From: a virus
Reading direction: 5' to 3' (one strand)
DNA length: 29,338 nucleotides
IMG/VR virus record: IMGVR_UViG_3300042350_001482
Span: 1 to 29,338 of that record
The notes under the pieces are model-generated. The model was given only the letters and a program-made list of their open reading frames with translations, was not told the origin of the DNA and did not search any database. Below are positions 1 through 7,044 of the stretch, one piece after another. A program made the position numbers and the translations under genes. Within the stretch, counting starts at the first letter, position 1; each line of letters starts with the position of its first letter.

Positions 1-127
1 GTAAAGTCCCAATAATAACGGACTTGTAATTCTGTGCCCTGTTAAGATTCTCGTTGTGATTCGAGTTTCTAAGGTAGTATAGTATGTATCGTTAGTACTT
101 GTAATCGGAGTTACTTCGGGCGCATGT
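1..127. repeat. Terminal direct repeat, left copy (contig overlap)
   Basis: Bases 1-127 are identical to 29212-29338. The repeat lies inside the portal gene, and joining the ends restores one uninterrupted reading frame. The length 127 matches a common maximum assembler k-mer, so I read this as a circular-closure overlap and not a packaged terminal repeat. That reading is an inference. Confidence 0.9.
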
Positions 128-918
128 TCTTTATCTTGACTAAATGCAACAAATGCTTTGCCAGCGTTTTCAGTTCCACGATAAGCCATCGTTAATTCAT
201 CGTATATTTCTTTGCGTTCCTCGGGCGCTGGGATTCCATTGTTTAAGCTAATAAACAAAGATGGATTCAAACTATTTGCTAAATTTGAGATGTGAAATTT
301 ACTAACCTCAATATCGATTTGGATATCGTTAATCGACCCAGCGTATGTCGGCAAAGGATAGTAAATATTGCCAGGTTCATAATCAAACGCATACAATATT
401 TGCGAAGGACATTCCAATGATAAAGTAGGGTTATAAGTTGCATATTGTGTTGGCTTATATTTATTTGAGTTTTCCCAATTTGTGCTATAAAAATATTCTT
501 TCGGAGCGTCATCACCAGGTTCAATCTTACCACTTCTTACTTTTGTGAAATCAAGATGATAAATTTCGCTTATTGTCTTACCATCGTTTGACCAAATTAT
601 ATTCATTGCATAACCACCGAAAGTAATATAATCTTGTGCGCATTTTTCAAACACATCGTTCCAACTATCAATCGGATTGGCACGCACTAAAACGTAATTC
701 AAAGCCTCATCCGTGGTCTTTAATCCATTACCAATGGTTGCGTCTATCTTTGATTGAATTGCCGTTCTATTGATGGCAGAACGCAAAAATAAGCTCGCTA
801 TAAATTGAGGATATAAATTGTCCTCTCCGTAGCTTATCCATTTTTTTGAACCACGCTCCGAGAACGTAGGCAAATTTATTTGAATTTGTGAAATTGAATT
901 AAATGCAAAACTGTTCAT
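1..918 (-). CDS. Portal protein, N-terminal 306 residues (continues at 29211-29017)
   Basis: This is the start of a 370-residue protein that crosses the contig ends. The ATG is at 918-916; 306 codons run to base 1, then 64 codons plus stop continue at 29211-29017 in the same frame. Early residues include SERGSKKWISYGEDNLYPQF, and the middle contains a stretch reading FGGYAMNI, both resembling portal proteins of Bacteroidetes phages. A portal forms the dodecameric DNA channel at one capsid vertex, docks the terminase, and later joins the tail. At 370 residues it is short for the family. The small membrane protein gene ends 6 bp upstream. The portal call is by resemblance of the sequence and by the connector gene directly downstream; no structure-level check was possible. 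Confidence 0.75.
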   Translation of the reverse strand, partial: MNSFAFNSISQIQINLPTFSERGSKKWISYGEDNLYPQFIASLFLRSAINRTAIQSKIDATIGNGLKTTDEALNYVLVRANPIDSWNDVFEKCAQDYITFGGYAMNIIWSNDGKTISEIYHLDFTKVRSGKIEPGDDAPKEYFYSTNWENSNKYKPTQYATYNPTLSLECPSQILYAFDYEPGNIYYPLPTYAGSINDIQIDIEVSKFHISNLANSLNPSLFISLNNGIPAPEERKEIYDELTMAYRGTENAGKAFVAFSQDKEHAPEVTPITSTNDTYYTTLETRITTRILTGHRITSPLLLGLY

Positions 919-924
919 ATACTA

Positions 925-1122
925 TTAAATATCTTTTTTTGCGTTTTTTCGCAATGAAATAATTTCGTAAAAATACTTAACAGATACCAATATTGATGCA
1001 ATAATTGATACAATGTAGAAAACTATTTTTAAATCTTCTGGCAATGTCGTCAAACTTACTCCGAAAGTCGTTGCGTTTAGTACGTTTACGGGCTCTTTTA
1101 ATGTGTCTATTAATGTTTTCAT
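925..1122 (-). CDS. Small single-span membrane protein
   Basis: A 65-residue protein with a polar N-terminal half, one hydrophobic segment at about residues 32-55 (IVFYIVSIIASILVSVKYF) and a basic tail ending in KNAKKD. The positive-inside rule would put the C terminus in the cytoplasm. It shares one base with the stop of the upstream gene (TAATG-type junction) and lies 6 bp before the portal gene. Size and topology allow a holin or a virion or infection-related membrane protein. The better holin candidate lies beside the endolysin at 27601-27822, so I leave the function open. Confidence 0.6.
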   Translation of the reverse strand: MKTLIDTLKEPVNVLNATTFGVSLTTLPEDLKIVFYIVSIIASILVSVKYFYEIISLRKNAKKDI

Positions 1123-1478
1123 TAGCTTACATAAATAACGCTTTCGCTTTTTTCATTATCAGATATATATTCAATTTTTTGTACTTCTGTATCGCCAGCT
1201 AGAAACGCTTGACCACGTGTGTAAATTACATATTCTGCTTGTATGTTAAAATCATAATTACCAAATGGTAAATCATTTAAATGGTAATCGGCTTTTATTC
1301 CATCGTTAATGTAAATGGTAAATTCTGCAAATCTTGTACTACTTGTTTTATTTTCTAATTTACATATATGCTCAATCTTATCAAAGCCATTGAATAAATG
1401 TATTTTATAGTTATTCATGTTTTGAGTGAAGTCTCCGTAAATTATAAACTCGTTTAATCCTGTCACTAAATTTATCAT
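1122..1478 (-). CDS. Hypothetical late protein between tail tube and portal genes
   Basis: I place the start at the ATG at 1478-1476, giving 118 residues that begin MINLVTGLNEF. A longer frame from a GTG at 1511 would begin inside the terminator hairpin at 1492-1515 and is unlikely. The protein looks beta-rich, with alternating hydrophobic residues (for example FAEFTIYIN), no signal peptide, no membrane segment and no recognised motif. It is read in the late operon after the tail tube protein, so a minor structural or assembly role in head or tail is a reasonable guess, but I do not recognise the family. Confidence 0.55.
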   Translation of the reverse strand: MINLVTGLNEFIIYGDFTQNMNNYKIHLFNGFDKIEHICKLENKTSSTRFAEFTIYINDGIKADYHLNDLPFGNYDFNIQAEYVIYTRGQAFLAGDTEVQKIEYISDNEKSESVIYVS

Positions 1479-1484
1479 AAGAAT

Positions 1485-1525
1485 AAAAAAAGGCGATGCG
1501 ATTGACCGCACCGCCCTATTTTTTT
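1485..1525 (-). terminator. Intrinsic terminator after the tail tube gene
   Basis: On the minus strand a 9-bp stem (GGCGGTGCG / CGCATCGCC, one G-T pair, loop GTCAAT) at 1515-1492 is followed by seven T at 1491-1485. It begins 22 bp after the tail tube stop codon. A run of T also follows the stem on the plus strand (1519-1525), so it could work both ways, but no plus-strand gene is seen. Confidence 0.85.
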
Positions 1526-1536
1526 AAAGGTTAATA

Positions 1537-2103
1537 TTAGTTAGCTGAAGTATTGAAATCAAATCCACCAACTGCTGCTGTTGAATTCGGTGCGATTGCT
1601 GCTATTGCAGTTCTACTAGCTGAACTCAATGCTGGCATAGGATCCGCTTCCATTGATTGGAACGTGAATGTGTATCCGTTCATGTCTCCGATTGCTTGAC
1701 CGCCTTCACCTACCATTGTAGATAAAACTGCACCACGTGTGTTAGCTAACAACCAGTATTGACCCATGTTATCTACTGCGATAACTCTAATCTCACGATT
1801 CTTTGCTAACAATAAGAATTCGTTTCTTTTTGCAACGTCTCTTTTTGAGATGTTTACGCTTAATTCAGTTGTATAGAAAACTGTTCCGTTTGCGTTTGAG
1901 ATAGTTGCTGTTTCTGTTAATTTTGCAGTATCTTTTGCAAATTTGTATTGAAAGAAATCTCCACTACCACCAGCCAAAGTAACTTCGCCTGCTGTAACTG
2001 TTTGGATTTCAAAATTGTCGCCCGCAAAAACGTAGATAGTATTCACACCACCAAGTGCGCTCATACAATCCAAGTTCATCGTGCTTAATATGCTACATGC
2101 CAT
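1537..2103 (-). CDS. Putative major tail tube protein
   Basis: A 188-residue protein starting MACSILSTMNLDCMSALGG. It resembles a tail protein family that I know from Bacteroidetes phages: an N-terminal Cys-rich start, then a segment with TETATISNANGTVFYTTEL (about residues 62-80), a basic stretch KRDVAKRNEFLLLAKNREI, and a DMNGYTFTFQ stretch near residue 140. Tail tube subunits polymerise around the tape measure to make the DNA conduit. The gene lies directly after the major capsid gene and is bounded by intrinsic terminators at 2125-2152 and 1485-1525, which fits a highly expressed structural gene. An alternative is a head decoration protein; the tube call rests on resemblance and position only. 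Confidence 0.6.
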   Translation of the reverse strand: MACSILSTMNLDCMSALGGVNTIYVFAGDNFEIQTVTAGEVTLAGGSGDFFQYKFAKDTAKLTETATISNANGTVFYTTELSVNISKRDVAKRNEFLLLAKNREIRVIAVDNMGQYWLLANTRGAVLSTMVGEGGQAIGDMNGYTFTFQSMEADPMPALSSASRTAIAAIAPNSTAAVGGFDFNTSAN

Positions 2104-2124
2104 TTTTTAAATATTTTTTAAAGT

Positions 2125-2152
2125 TAAAAATAAGGGAGTTATTAGCTCCCTT
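2125..2152 (-). terminator. Intrinsic terminator after the major capsid gene
   Basis: On the minus strand AAGGGAG (2152-2146), a 7-base loop, CTCCCTT (2138-2132), then ATTTTT. The stem begins 9 bp after the major capsid stop codon and ends about 29 bp before the tail tube start. No promoter is visible between them, so it probably attenuates transcription and does not fully stop it. Confidence 0.8.
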
Positions 2153-2160
2153 TTTTATGA

Positions 2161-3087
2161 TTAAAGATTTGATACTACTTGAGAAGCATAAACCGCTGTT
2201 CCAAGTCTGAATTTAGCATTGAAATTCATGATATCATCCGCTTCGTTATAGTAGAATTTGAATGTATCCATTTCATCTAATAAACCAGTTCCGAAGAAGA
2301 TGTATTTTTTTGGTGCTAAGATTACACGAGCTGCGTCATTGATACCAGGCGCTGCAAACACTGTGATGTTTGTGCCAGGGAAAACGAATGAACTTGGAGC
2401 GTTAACACCACTTGCATTGCTAACTTGTGCGAAAGTACCGATAACTGAAGCACCTGTATTAATCAATGCACCAACTAACGCTTGATAGTTAGCATAAGAA
2501 GTGTAAAGAATTAAATCGTCTTCTGTTTGTAATTCAGGAGTTAATGAACCAACGTTCAACCAAAATTCTGCAATTGCAGTTGATGTTGTCCATTGTGTGT
2601 AAGCACCTGCTGAATTGATTGAACCATTAGCGTTAGTTGTTTGAGCTAATAAACCTGTTAATGTAGCTCCGTCTCCTTGCCAAATTGTATTTTCTACATA
2701 CTTAGCGATGTTAGCCATTTTGTTGTTTGCAATTAATTCAGCGAAAGGAACTGTCTCTTGATTTGCACCCGCACCCAATTGAGATGAAGTCCATTTGCTT
2801 CTTAAATCTTCAGGGCATAATTGCTCTTTTAACATTTTGCTTCCTACTACTAAAGGAATTTGAGAGAATACTGTTGCGTTTGAACCTACTTGGCCCGCTG
2901 CAAATCCACAAGTCGCATCTTTGATGTCAACTGTTGAGTTCATAACGTTAATTGCAGATGTTCCTGCTGTTTTCCCCGCTTCGATTGTTACGAACTCGGT
3001 AGTAAATGACTTCAATAACGCCGCACTGATTAGGTCGGTAGATAATTGGTCTGTATATGCTGGTAAAGATCCTAAGTTAAATGACAT
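2161..3087 (-). CDS. Major capsid protein (HK97-type, putative)
   Basis: A 308-residue protein beginning MSFNLGSLPAYTDQLSTDL. It has the look of Bacteroidetes phage capsid subunits: Ala/Gly/Thr-rich body, few charges, an N-terminal region suited to an N-arm and E-loop, then a P-domain-like stretch (PFAELIANNKMANIAKYVEN, about 116-135, IWQGDGATLTGLLAQ following) and a C-terminal part with FKFYYNEADDIMNF. It should form the icosahedral shell. Scaffold-like and protease genes lie directly upstream, the classical protease-scaffold-capsid order, and a strong terminator follows. The start is fixed by ATG at 3087 with an A/T-rich leader. I infer the HK97 fold from context; it was not modelled. Confidence 0.8.
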   Translation of the reverse strand: MSFNLGSLPAYTDQLSTDLISAALLKSFTTEFVTIEAGKTAGTSAINVMNSTVDIKDATCGFAAGQVGSNATVFSQIPLVVGSKMLKEQLCPEDLRSKWTSSQLGAGANQETVPFAELIANNKMANIAKYVENTIWQGDGATLTGLLAQTTNANGSINSAGAYTQWTTSTAIAEFWLNVGSLTPELQTEDDLILYTSYANYQALVGALINTGASVIGTFAQVSNASGVNAPSSFVFPGTNITVFAAPGINDAARVILAPKKYIFFGTGLLDEMDTFKFYYNEADDIMNFNAKFRLGTAVYASQVVSNL

Positions 3088-3090
3088 ATT

Positions 3091-3585
3091 TTATTTTTTT
3101 AATTGGTTTTTAATTGATTTTAATTTTTCTAATCTTGAGAATGTTGTTTCGATAACTTCGTTATCAGTTTTTTTGATTGGTGCAACCGCTGGCGCTTTTG
3201 AGAATGTGCTAACTTTTTCTTTTAATTTAGCAATTTCATTATTTAACTCCATTATAGTTTCGTAAACTAACACCATTGGATCAACTGCAACTTCTTCAAC
3301 TTCAGCTGCTTCGATTGATACTTCAACTGGTGCCTCTACTTCTGGCATTTCTTCTTCTACTCTGATAACTTCGGTAATAACACCAAGTTCATCTGTCATG
3401 AAGATTGTGCCGTCAACTAATGTGTGTTCACCAGCTCCAACTGGGTTATTTTCAGCGTCAAAAACTGGGAAACCTACTTCTAATTTTTCGGTTGATAATT
3501 CAGTTCCATCAGCTAAAATTAATTTCTCTAAAGACACTTCTACGCCTAGTAGTGCTCTAATTTGGTTTAATTTAATCTTGTACAT
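3091..3585 (-). CDS. Putative capsid scaffolding protein
   Basis: A 164-residue acidic protein. Residues about 1-75 form a small beta-rich domain (LADGTELSTEKLEVG, then FDAENNPVGAGEHTL). Residues about 76-100 are an unusually acidic, Glu/Val-rich linker. Residues about 105-130 (YETIMELNNEIAKLKEKVST) have heptad spacing typical of a coiled coil, and the C terminus is basic (LEKLKSIKNQLKK). An acidic linker, coiled coil and basic capsid-binding tail are typical of scaffolds that guide prohead assembly and are then degraded. It sits between the protease gene and the major capsid gene, 3 bp before the latter's start. The function is inferred from these features and from position. Confidence 0.65.
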   Translation of the reverse strand: MYKIKLNQIRALLGVEVSLEKLILADGTELSTEKLEVGFPVFDAENNPVGAGEHTLVDGTIFMTDELGVITEVIRVEEEMPEVEAPVEVSIEAAEVEEVAVDPMVLVYETIMELNNEIAKLKEKVSTFSKAPAVAPIKKTDNEVIETTFSRLEKLKSIKNQLKK

Positions 3586-3631
3586 ATTGGTATATATTTA
3601 ATTTAAAGTTTTTAACAATTTTTGTGAATAA

Positions 3632-4618
3632 CTATTTTTTATTACTTGGTAAAAAACCATGATTTGGTTGGTCATATGGAGCTGTTCCAGCAAGTCCTGG
3701 CGCTTTACCTTTGTTGATTACTTTCTCTTTAGCATTGATGTAATATTTACGCCAAAAATGTTTGCAGTTTGCACCGCCACTATATTTCCAAATGTCGTAA
3801 ATATCCGTTCCTCGTGGACCGAAGCCAGGGTTAACGGGAGCTTGTGCAATGGCTTTGATTTCCTCAAATGTGAAATAAGTTTCTAAAGATAACATAGTTC
3901 TACAAAAGATTCTTTCTGCTGGCGGTCCATCGTACTTGTAAACTGTCAATCCTTCTTTATATCCTTGCGGTCGGATGAAATTTTCGTCTACTTCTACAAA
4001 ATCAAATTCTTCCATATCACTTGCTTTGATTCCTAAAGTCTTTGCAAGTTCCAAGGCTTTGTCTTCGTCAAATTCCACGATTCCTTTTATCTTGTTGAAT
4101 AATTCTTCGTTCTCATATTCCTCGAACATACCTTCAACACTAAAGCCTTTTAACTCTCCGTTTTTAACTCTTTGCCATGTTTCTTTGTCTTCTACTTGCA
4201 TTGATACCATCCACGTTCCTACTGGCACATCGTAGCCATATTTCTGAATAGCCTTATCGTTCTCATCTTCAACAATCCAAGATTCATAAACATACGTTCC
4301 CGTTTTCTTTTTGTTTTCGTGGTCTTGATTCACATCGTTTGTGCGAGCTTCCTTCATGAATTTTTTAGCAATTTTCAAAATAGTTTCTTTGCTAAATACT
4401 ACATCGTAATAATTGCCATTGTCATCAACTCGAATTATTTTCAAGTCGGGGATCATTGCCGGCCCAATAACAATTTGCAAATCATTATCAAAACGATACT
4501 TTTCAGTTTCTTTTTTAAAGTACATGAAATCCACCTCAATGGCTGGCTCTTCAACTAGTGAAATTTTATCCACTCCACCTTCGTCACTAATTACTAATTC
4601 TATTAATTTTCTCTTCAT
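3632..4618 (-). CDS. Prohead serine protease (XkdF-like) with C-terminal Cys/His domain
   Basis: A 328-residue protein. Residues 1-170 match the XkdF-type prohead protease family (Peptidase_S78_2): a catalytic His in NQDH (H100) and a Ser in GFSVEG (S160), with KETWQRVKNGELKGFS between them. Such enzymes cleave scaffold and capsid N-arms during prohead maturation. Residues about 235-328 form a second domain with IFCRTMLSLETYFTFEEI and GGANCKHFWR (281-290), a Cys/His pattern like the tail of MuF-type minor head proteins. The gene shares one base with the tape measure stop/start junction at 4618. It ends 46 bp before the scaffold-like gene. The protease call is secure; the role of the C-terminal domain is unknown. 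Confidence 0.8.
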   Translation of the reverse strand: MKRKLIELVISDEGGVDKISLVEEPAIEVDFMYFKKETEKYRFDNDLQIVIGPAMIPDLKIIRVDDNGNYYDVVFSKETILKIAKKFMKEARTNDVNQDHENKKKTGTYVYESWIVEDENDKAIQKYGYDVPVGTWMVSMQVEDKETWQRVKNGELKGFSVEGMFEEYENEELFNKIKGIVEFDEDKALELAKTLGIKASDMEEFDFVEVDENFIRPQGYKEGLTVYKYDGPPAERIFCRTMLSLETYFTFEEIKAIAQAPVNPGFGPRGTDIYDIWKYSGGANCKHFWRKYYINAKEKVINKGKAPGLAGTAPYDQPNHGFLPSNKK

Positions 4619-7032
4619 TATAAACGTGCTATTTGTTTTAATTTTAAATTAGCTTCAATTTGACTTGTCATTTCAGAAGCTACTACATATGTTTTAAATA
4701 TCGGATTTGCGTTATTTTGATTCCCAAACGCTACACCGCCACCCGCTTGATTGATATTAGATAATAAATTACCAAACATGGCAGTAGATTTCGCATTGAT
4801 AACCGATTCACCATTTGACAATCTAGCCATGATACTATCACTTGTAGATGTACCCATCCCAGTAACCATCCCACCCGTTGCGAATTTGGATGTAGGTTTG
4901 CCACCACTTGAATTTGCGTTATCCGTTGCATTGTCAATTTCAGCGATGGCTTTATTTTTTTGGTTTAAAATATTAGCAATGGCAATCGTACTTGATGCGA
5001 TACTTGCTGCAATCGGTGCTGCTGCTGCAATTCCTAAAGTTGACACCGATGCGGGATTTGCTAAAAAGCCAGCATTGGCTGCTGCTGTTTGCCCTATAAC
5101 GCCCGCAATCGAACTTGCTGCACCTACTCTAACTGCTGTTTTTTGTCTTTCTTTATCCTTAACATTGTCTCCTTTCAATCTATCTGCAATGAAGCTCCCA
5201 ATATTTGCAGCCGTTTGTGCAATCGAACCTAGTGCATTGATATTGCTTTCTCTATCTGCTAATTTTTTCTCATCAATTTCTTTTTGAGTTTTTGCAAGTT
5301 CTTGTTCTGTTTCAATAGTTTTTTCCTTAAATGTTTTTTGAAGTACTAAAAGTTTTTCATTATATTCTTTTTTCTTTTCTAAATCATTGTCAAGATTTGC
5401 ATATTGATTATTTAATGATTCTAATTGTTTCTCATATTCTTTTTTGTTTATATCTTCTTTAGTCTTATCAATTTGGATTGTAGTTTCAACTGTATTCTTA
5501 CCATACTTTTGTTGTATTGCTAATAACGCTTCATAATGAGCTAGTTGCTTTTGCAAATCTTCTTCAAAACCAGCATCTTTTTCATTTTGTAATTTTACTT
5601 CATTTTGATAAGCCGCTTCTTGGTCTTTTTCCCTAGCTTCTTTTAATCTTGTTTCGTGGTTTTCTTCTTCAACTTTTAAAGCCTTTACTCTTTCGCTTGT
5701 ATCCTTTATTTGTTTGATTCTTTTTTGATCTGCTAGATGTCTTATTTCTTCTTTCTTTTCTTCTGTATCGGCTGCAAGATTTTCAGCTTCTGCATTTAAT
5801 CCTTTTAAAAATTGTGCATCGTCTTGTTTATTTTTTTCTTGTTCTTGCTTAATCTTTTCTTGCTTTGCTTTTCTTTGTTCTGCTAACTTATTATTTTGCT
5901 CTTTCTCTTTATCTACTGCAGCTTTGTTTGCATCTGTTTGTTGTTGCGCTTTTAATATTACTAATTCTTGTTGTGTTTTTAAAGTCTTTGCTTGCGCATC
6001 GTTAACATCTTTAACTGATGAATTGTAAGCAATTATAGCACCATTTAGATTTTCTTTAGCATTTTTTAATCTTACTTCATTTTCTTTTTTATCTTGTAAA
6101 TAGATAGCTCTTTGAGAGGTAAACGCTCCCTCTAATGCAAGTTTTCTATCTAATTCAGCTTGCGTTGCGTCATGCGTTGCGATGGTATTTTTATACATCT
6201 CCAACGTATTCTTTTTCAAGTGGTAATTCTTCCACGCTTCGGCTTCATTTTCTTTTGCAATAACGATGGCACGTTTTGCAATGGCTTCGCTTGACTTACC
6301 TTGCGCCTTCATTAAACGCAATTCATAATCTTGTAATTCTTCTTTTTTCTTTCTACTTTCTTCTAATTTTTTCGTTTGTTCTTCAACTGCTTTTGTATTT
6401 TTTTCAGTGGCTTCTTTTGATACTTCCAAAGTTTGATTTGAACTTTGAAACATTTTTACTAATAAATAACCAGCCGTTATCAATGCCGTAATAGCTACCA
6501 CAACCGCACCGATAGGATTCGCACTCATTGCCGCATTCCATAACCATTGAGCCGCCGTTGCTACTCTTTGAAATATAGTTGTACTTCTAATAACCGCAGC
6601 TAATTGCTTGAAGCTATCAATACTTTCACCTAAGGCTTGAACACCACTAGCCAAAGCCATAGCTTGATTCACTTTTGCAATTGCTTGTTCTACGTCTTTA
6701 CTTTTACCGCCTAGAATACCCATCGCACCAGTGACCGCACTAAATCCACCAGCCACACCAGTAAGTGAACCCATTAAGGATTTGAATTTAGCATCGGGAT
6801 TGAACGCATCTGTTAAGGATTTCGCATCACCAATTTTATCTTTCAAAACTGCCGCACTTTTAGCCGCATCAATAGCTTGTTGTGATGTCGCTCCAAACTT
6901 TTCAGACAATGCTGCTACGTTTGCTTGCGCTTCTTTAAGTTGGGTTTTTAGACTCTTTACACTTTCGTCTACTTGATTCAAACCACTCAGGTCGGATGTG
7001 GTATTTATTCCTATATTTATTTCGTTTGCCAT
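4618..7032 (-). CDS. Tail tape measure protein
   Basis: An 804-residue protein. Residues about 15-110 are helical with Ala/Lys/Gln heptads, residues about 165-200 hold a hydrophobic segment (NPIGAVVVAITALITAGYLL), and residues about 200-600 are a long, highly charged coiled coil rich in Lys, Glu and Gln. A Gly/Ala-rich hydrophobic region follows (about 640-700), then a Gly-rich stretch (ATGGMVTGMG) and a small C-terminal domain. This is typical of a tape measure, which sets tail length and forms the channel for DNA at infection. With about 1.5 Angstrom per residue the tail would be near 120 nm, a rule-of-thumb estimate. The start is ATG at 7032, 12 bp after the upstream gene. Confidence 0.9.
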   Translation of the reverse strand: MANEINIGINTTSDLSGLNQVDESVKSLKTQLKEAQANVAALSEKFGATSQQAIDAAKSAAVLKDKIGDAKSLTDAFNPDAKFKSLMGSLTGVAGGFSAVTGAMGILGGKSKDVEQAIAKVNQAMALASGVQALGESIDSFKQLAAVIRSTTIFQRVATAAQWLWNAAMSANPIGAVVVAITALITAGYLLVKMFQSSNQTLEVSKEATEKNTKAVEEQTKKLEESRKKKEELQDYELRLMKAQGKSSEAIAKRAIVIAKENEAEAWKNYHLKKNTLEMYKNTIATHDATQAELDRKLALEGAFTSQRAIYLQDKKENEVRLKNAKENLNGAIIAYNSSVKDVNDAQAKTLKTQQELVILKAQQQTDANKAAVDKEKEQNNKLAEQRKAKQEKIKQEQEKNKQDDAQFLKGLNAEAENLAADTEEKKEEIRHLADQKRIKQIKDTSERVKALKVEEENHETRLKEAREKDQEAAYQNEVKLQNEKDAGFEEDLQKQLAHYEALLAIQQKYGKNTVETTIQIDKTKEDINKKEYEKQLESLNNQYANLDNDLEKKKEYNEKLLVLQKTFKEKTIETEQELAKTQKEIDEKKLADRESNINALGSIAQTAANIGSFIADRLKGDNVKDKERQKTAVRVGAASSIAGVIGQTAAANAGFLANPASVSTLGIAAAAPIAASIASSTIAIANILNQKNKAIAEIDNATDNANSSGGKPTSKFATGGMVTGMGTSTSDSIMARLSNGESVINAKSTAMFGNLLSNINQAGGGVAFGNQNNANPIFKTYVVASEMTSQIEANLKLKQIARL

Positions 7033-7044
7033 AGTTTTTTTTTT

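Noticed and set aside
1-127. Packaged direct terminal repeats of 127 bp
   Set aside because: The length equals a common assembly k-mer and the repeat lies inside a gene that continues over the join, so contig overlap is simpler.
1479-1511. N-terminal extension of the 1122-1478 gene from GTG at 1511
   Set aside because: It would be coded by the terminator hairpin and T run; ATG at 1478 is used instead.
4751-5287. Long plus-strand ORF (178 codons) within the tape measure gene
   Set aside because: It is antisense to a secure gene; its hydrophobic, repetitive composition mirrors the Ala-rich sequence of the other strand and no start or promoter signal is seen.
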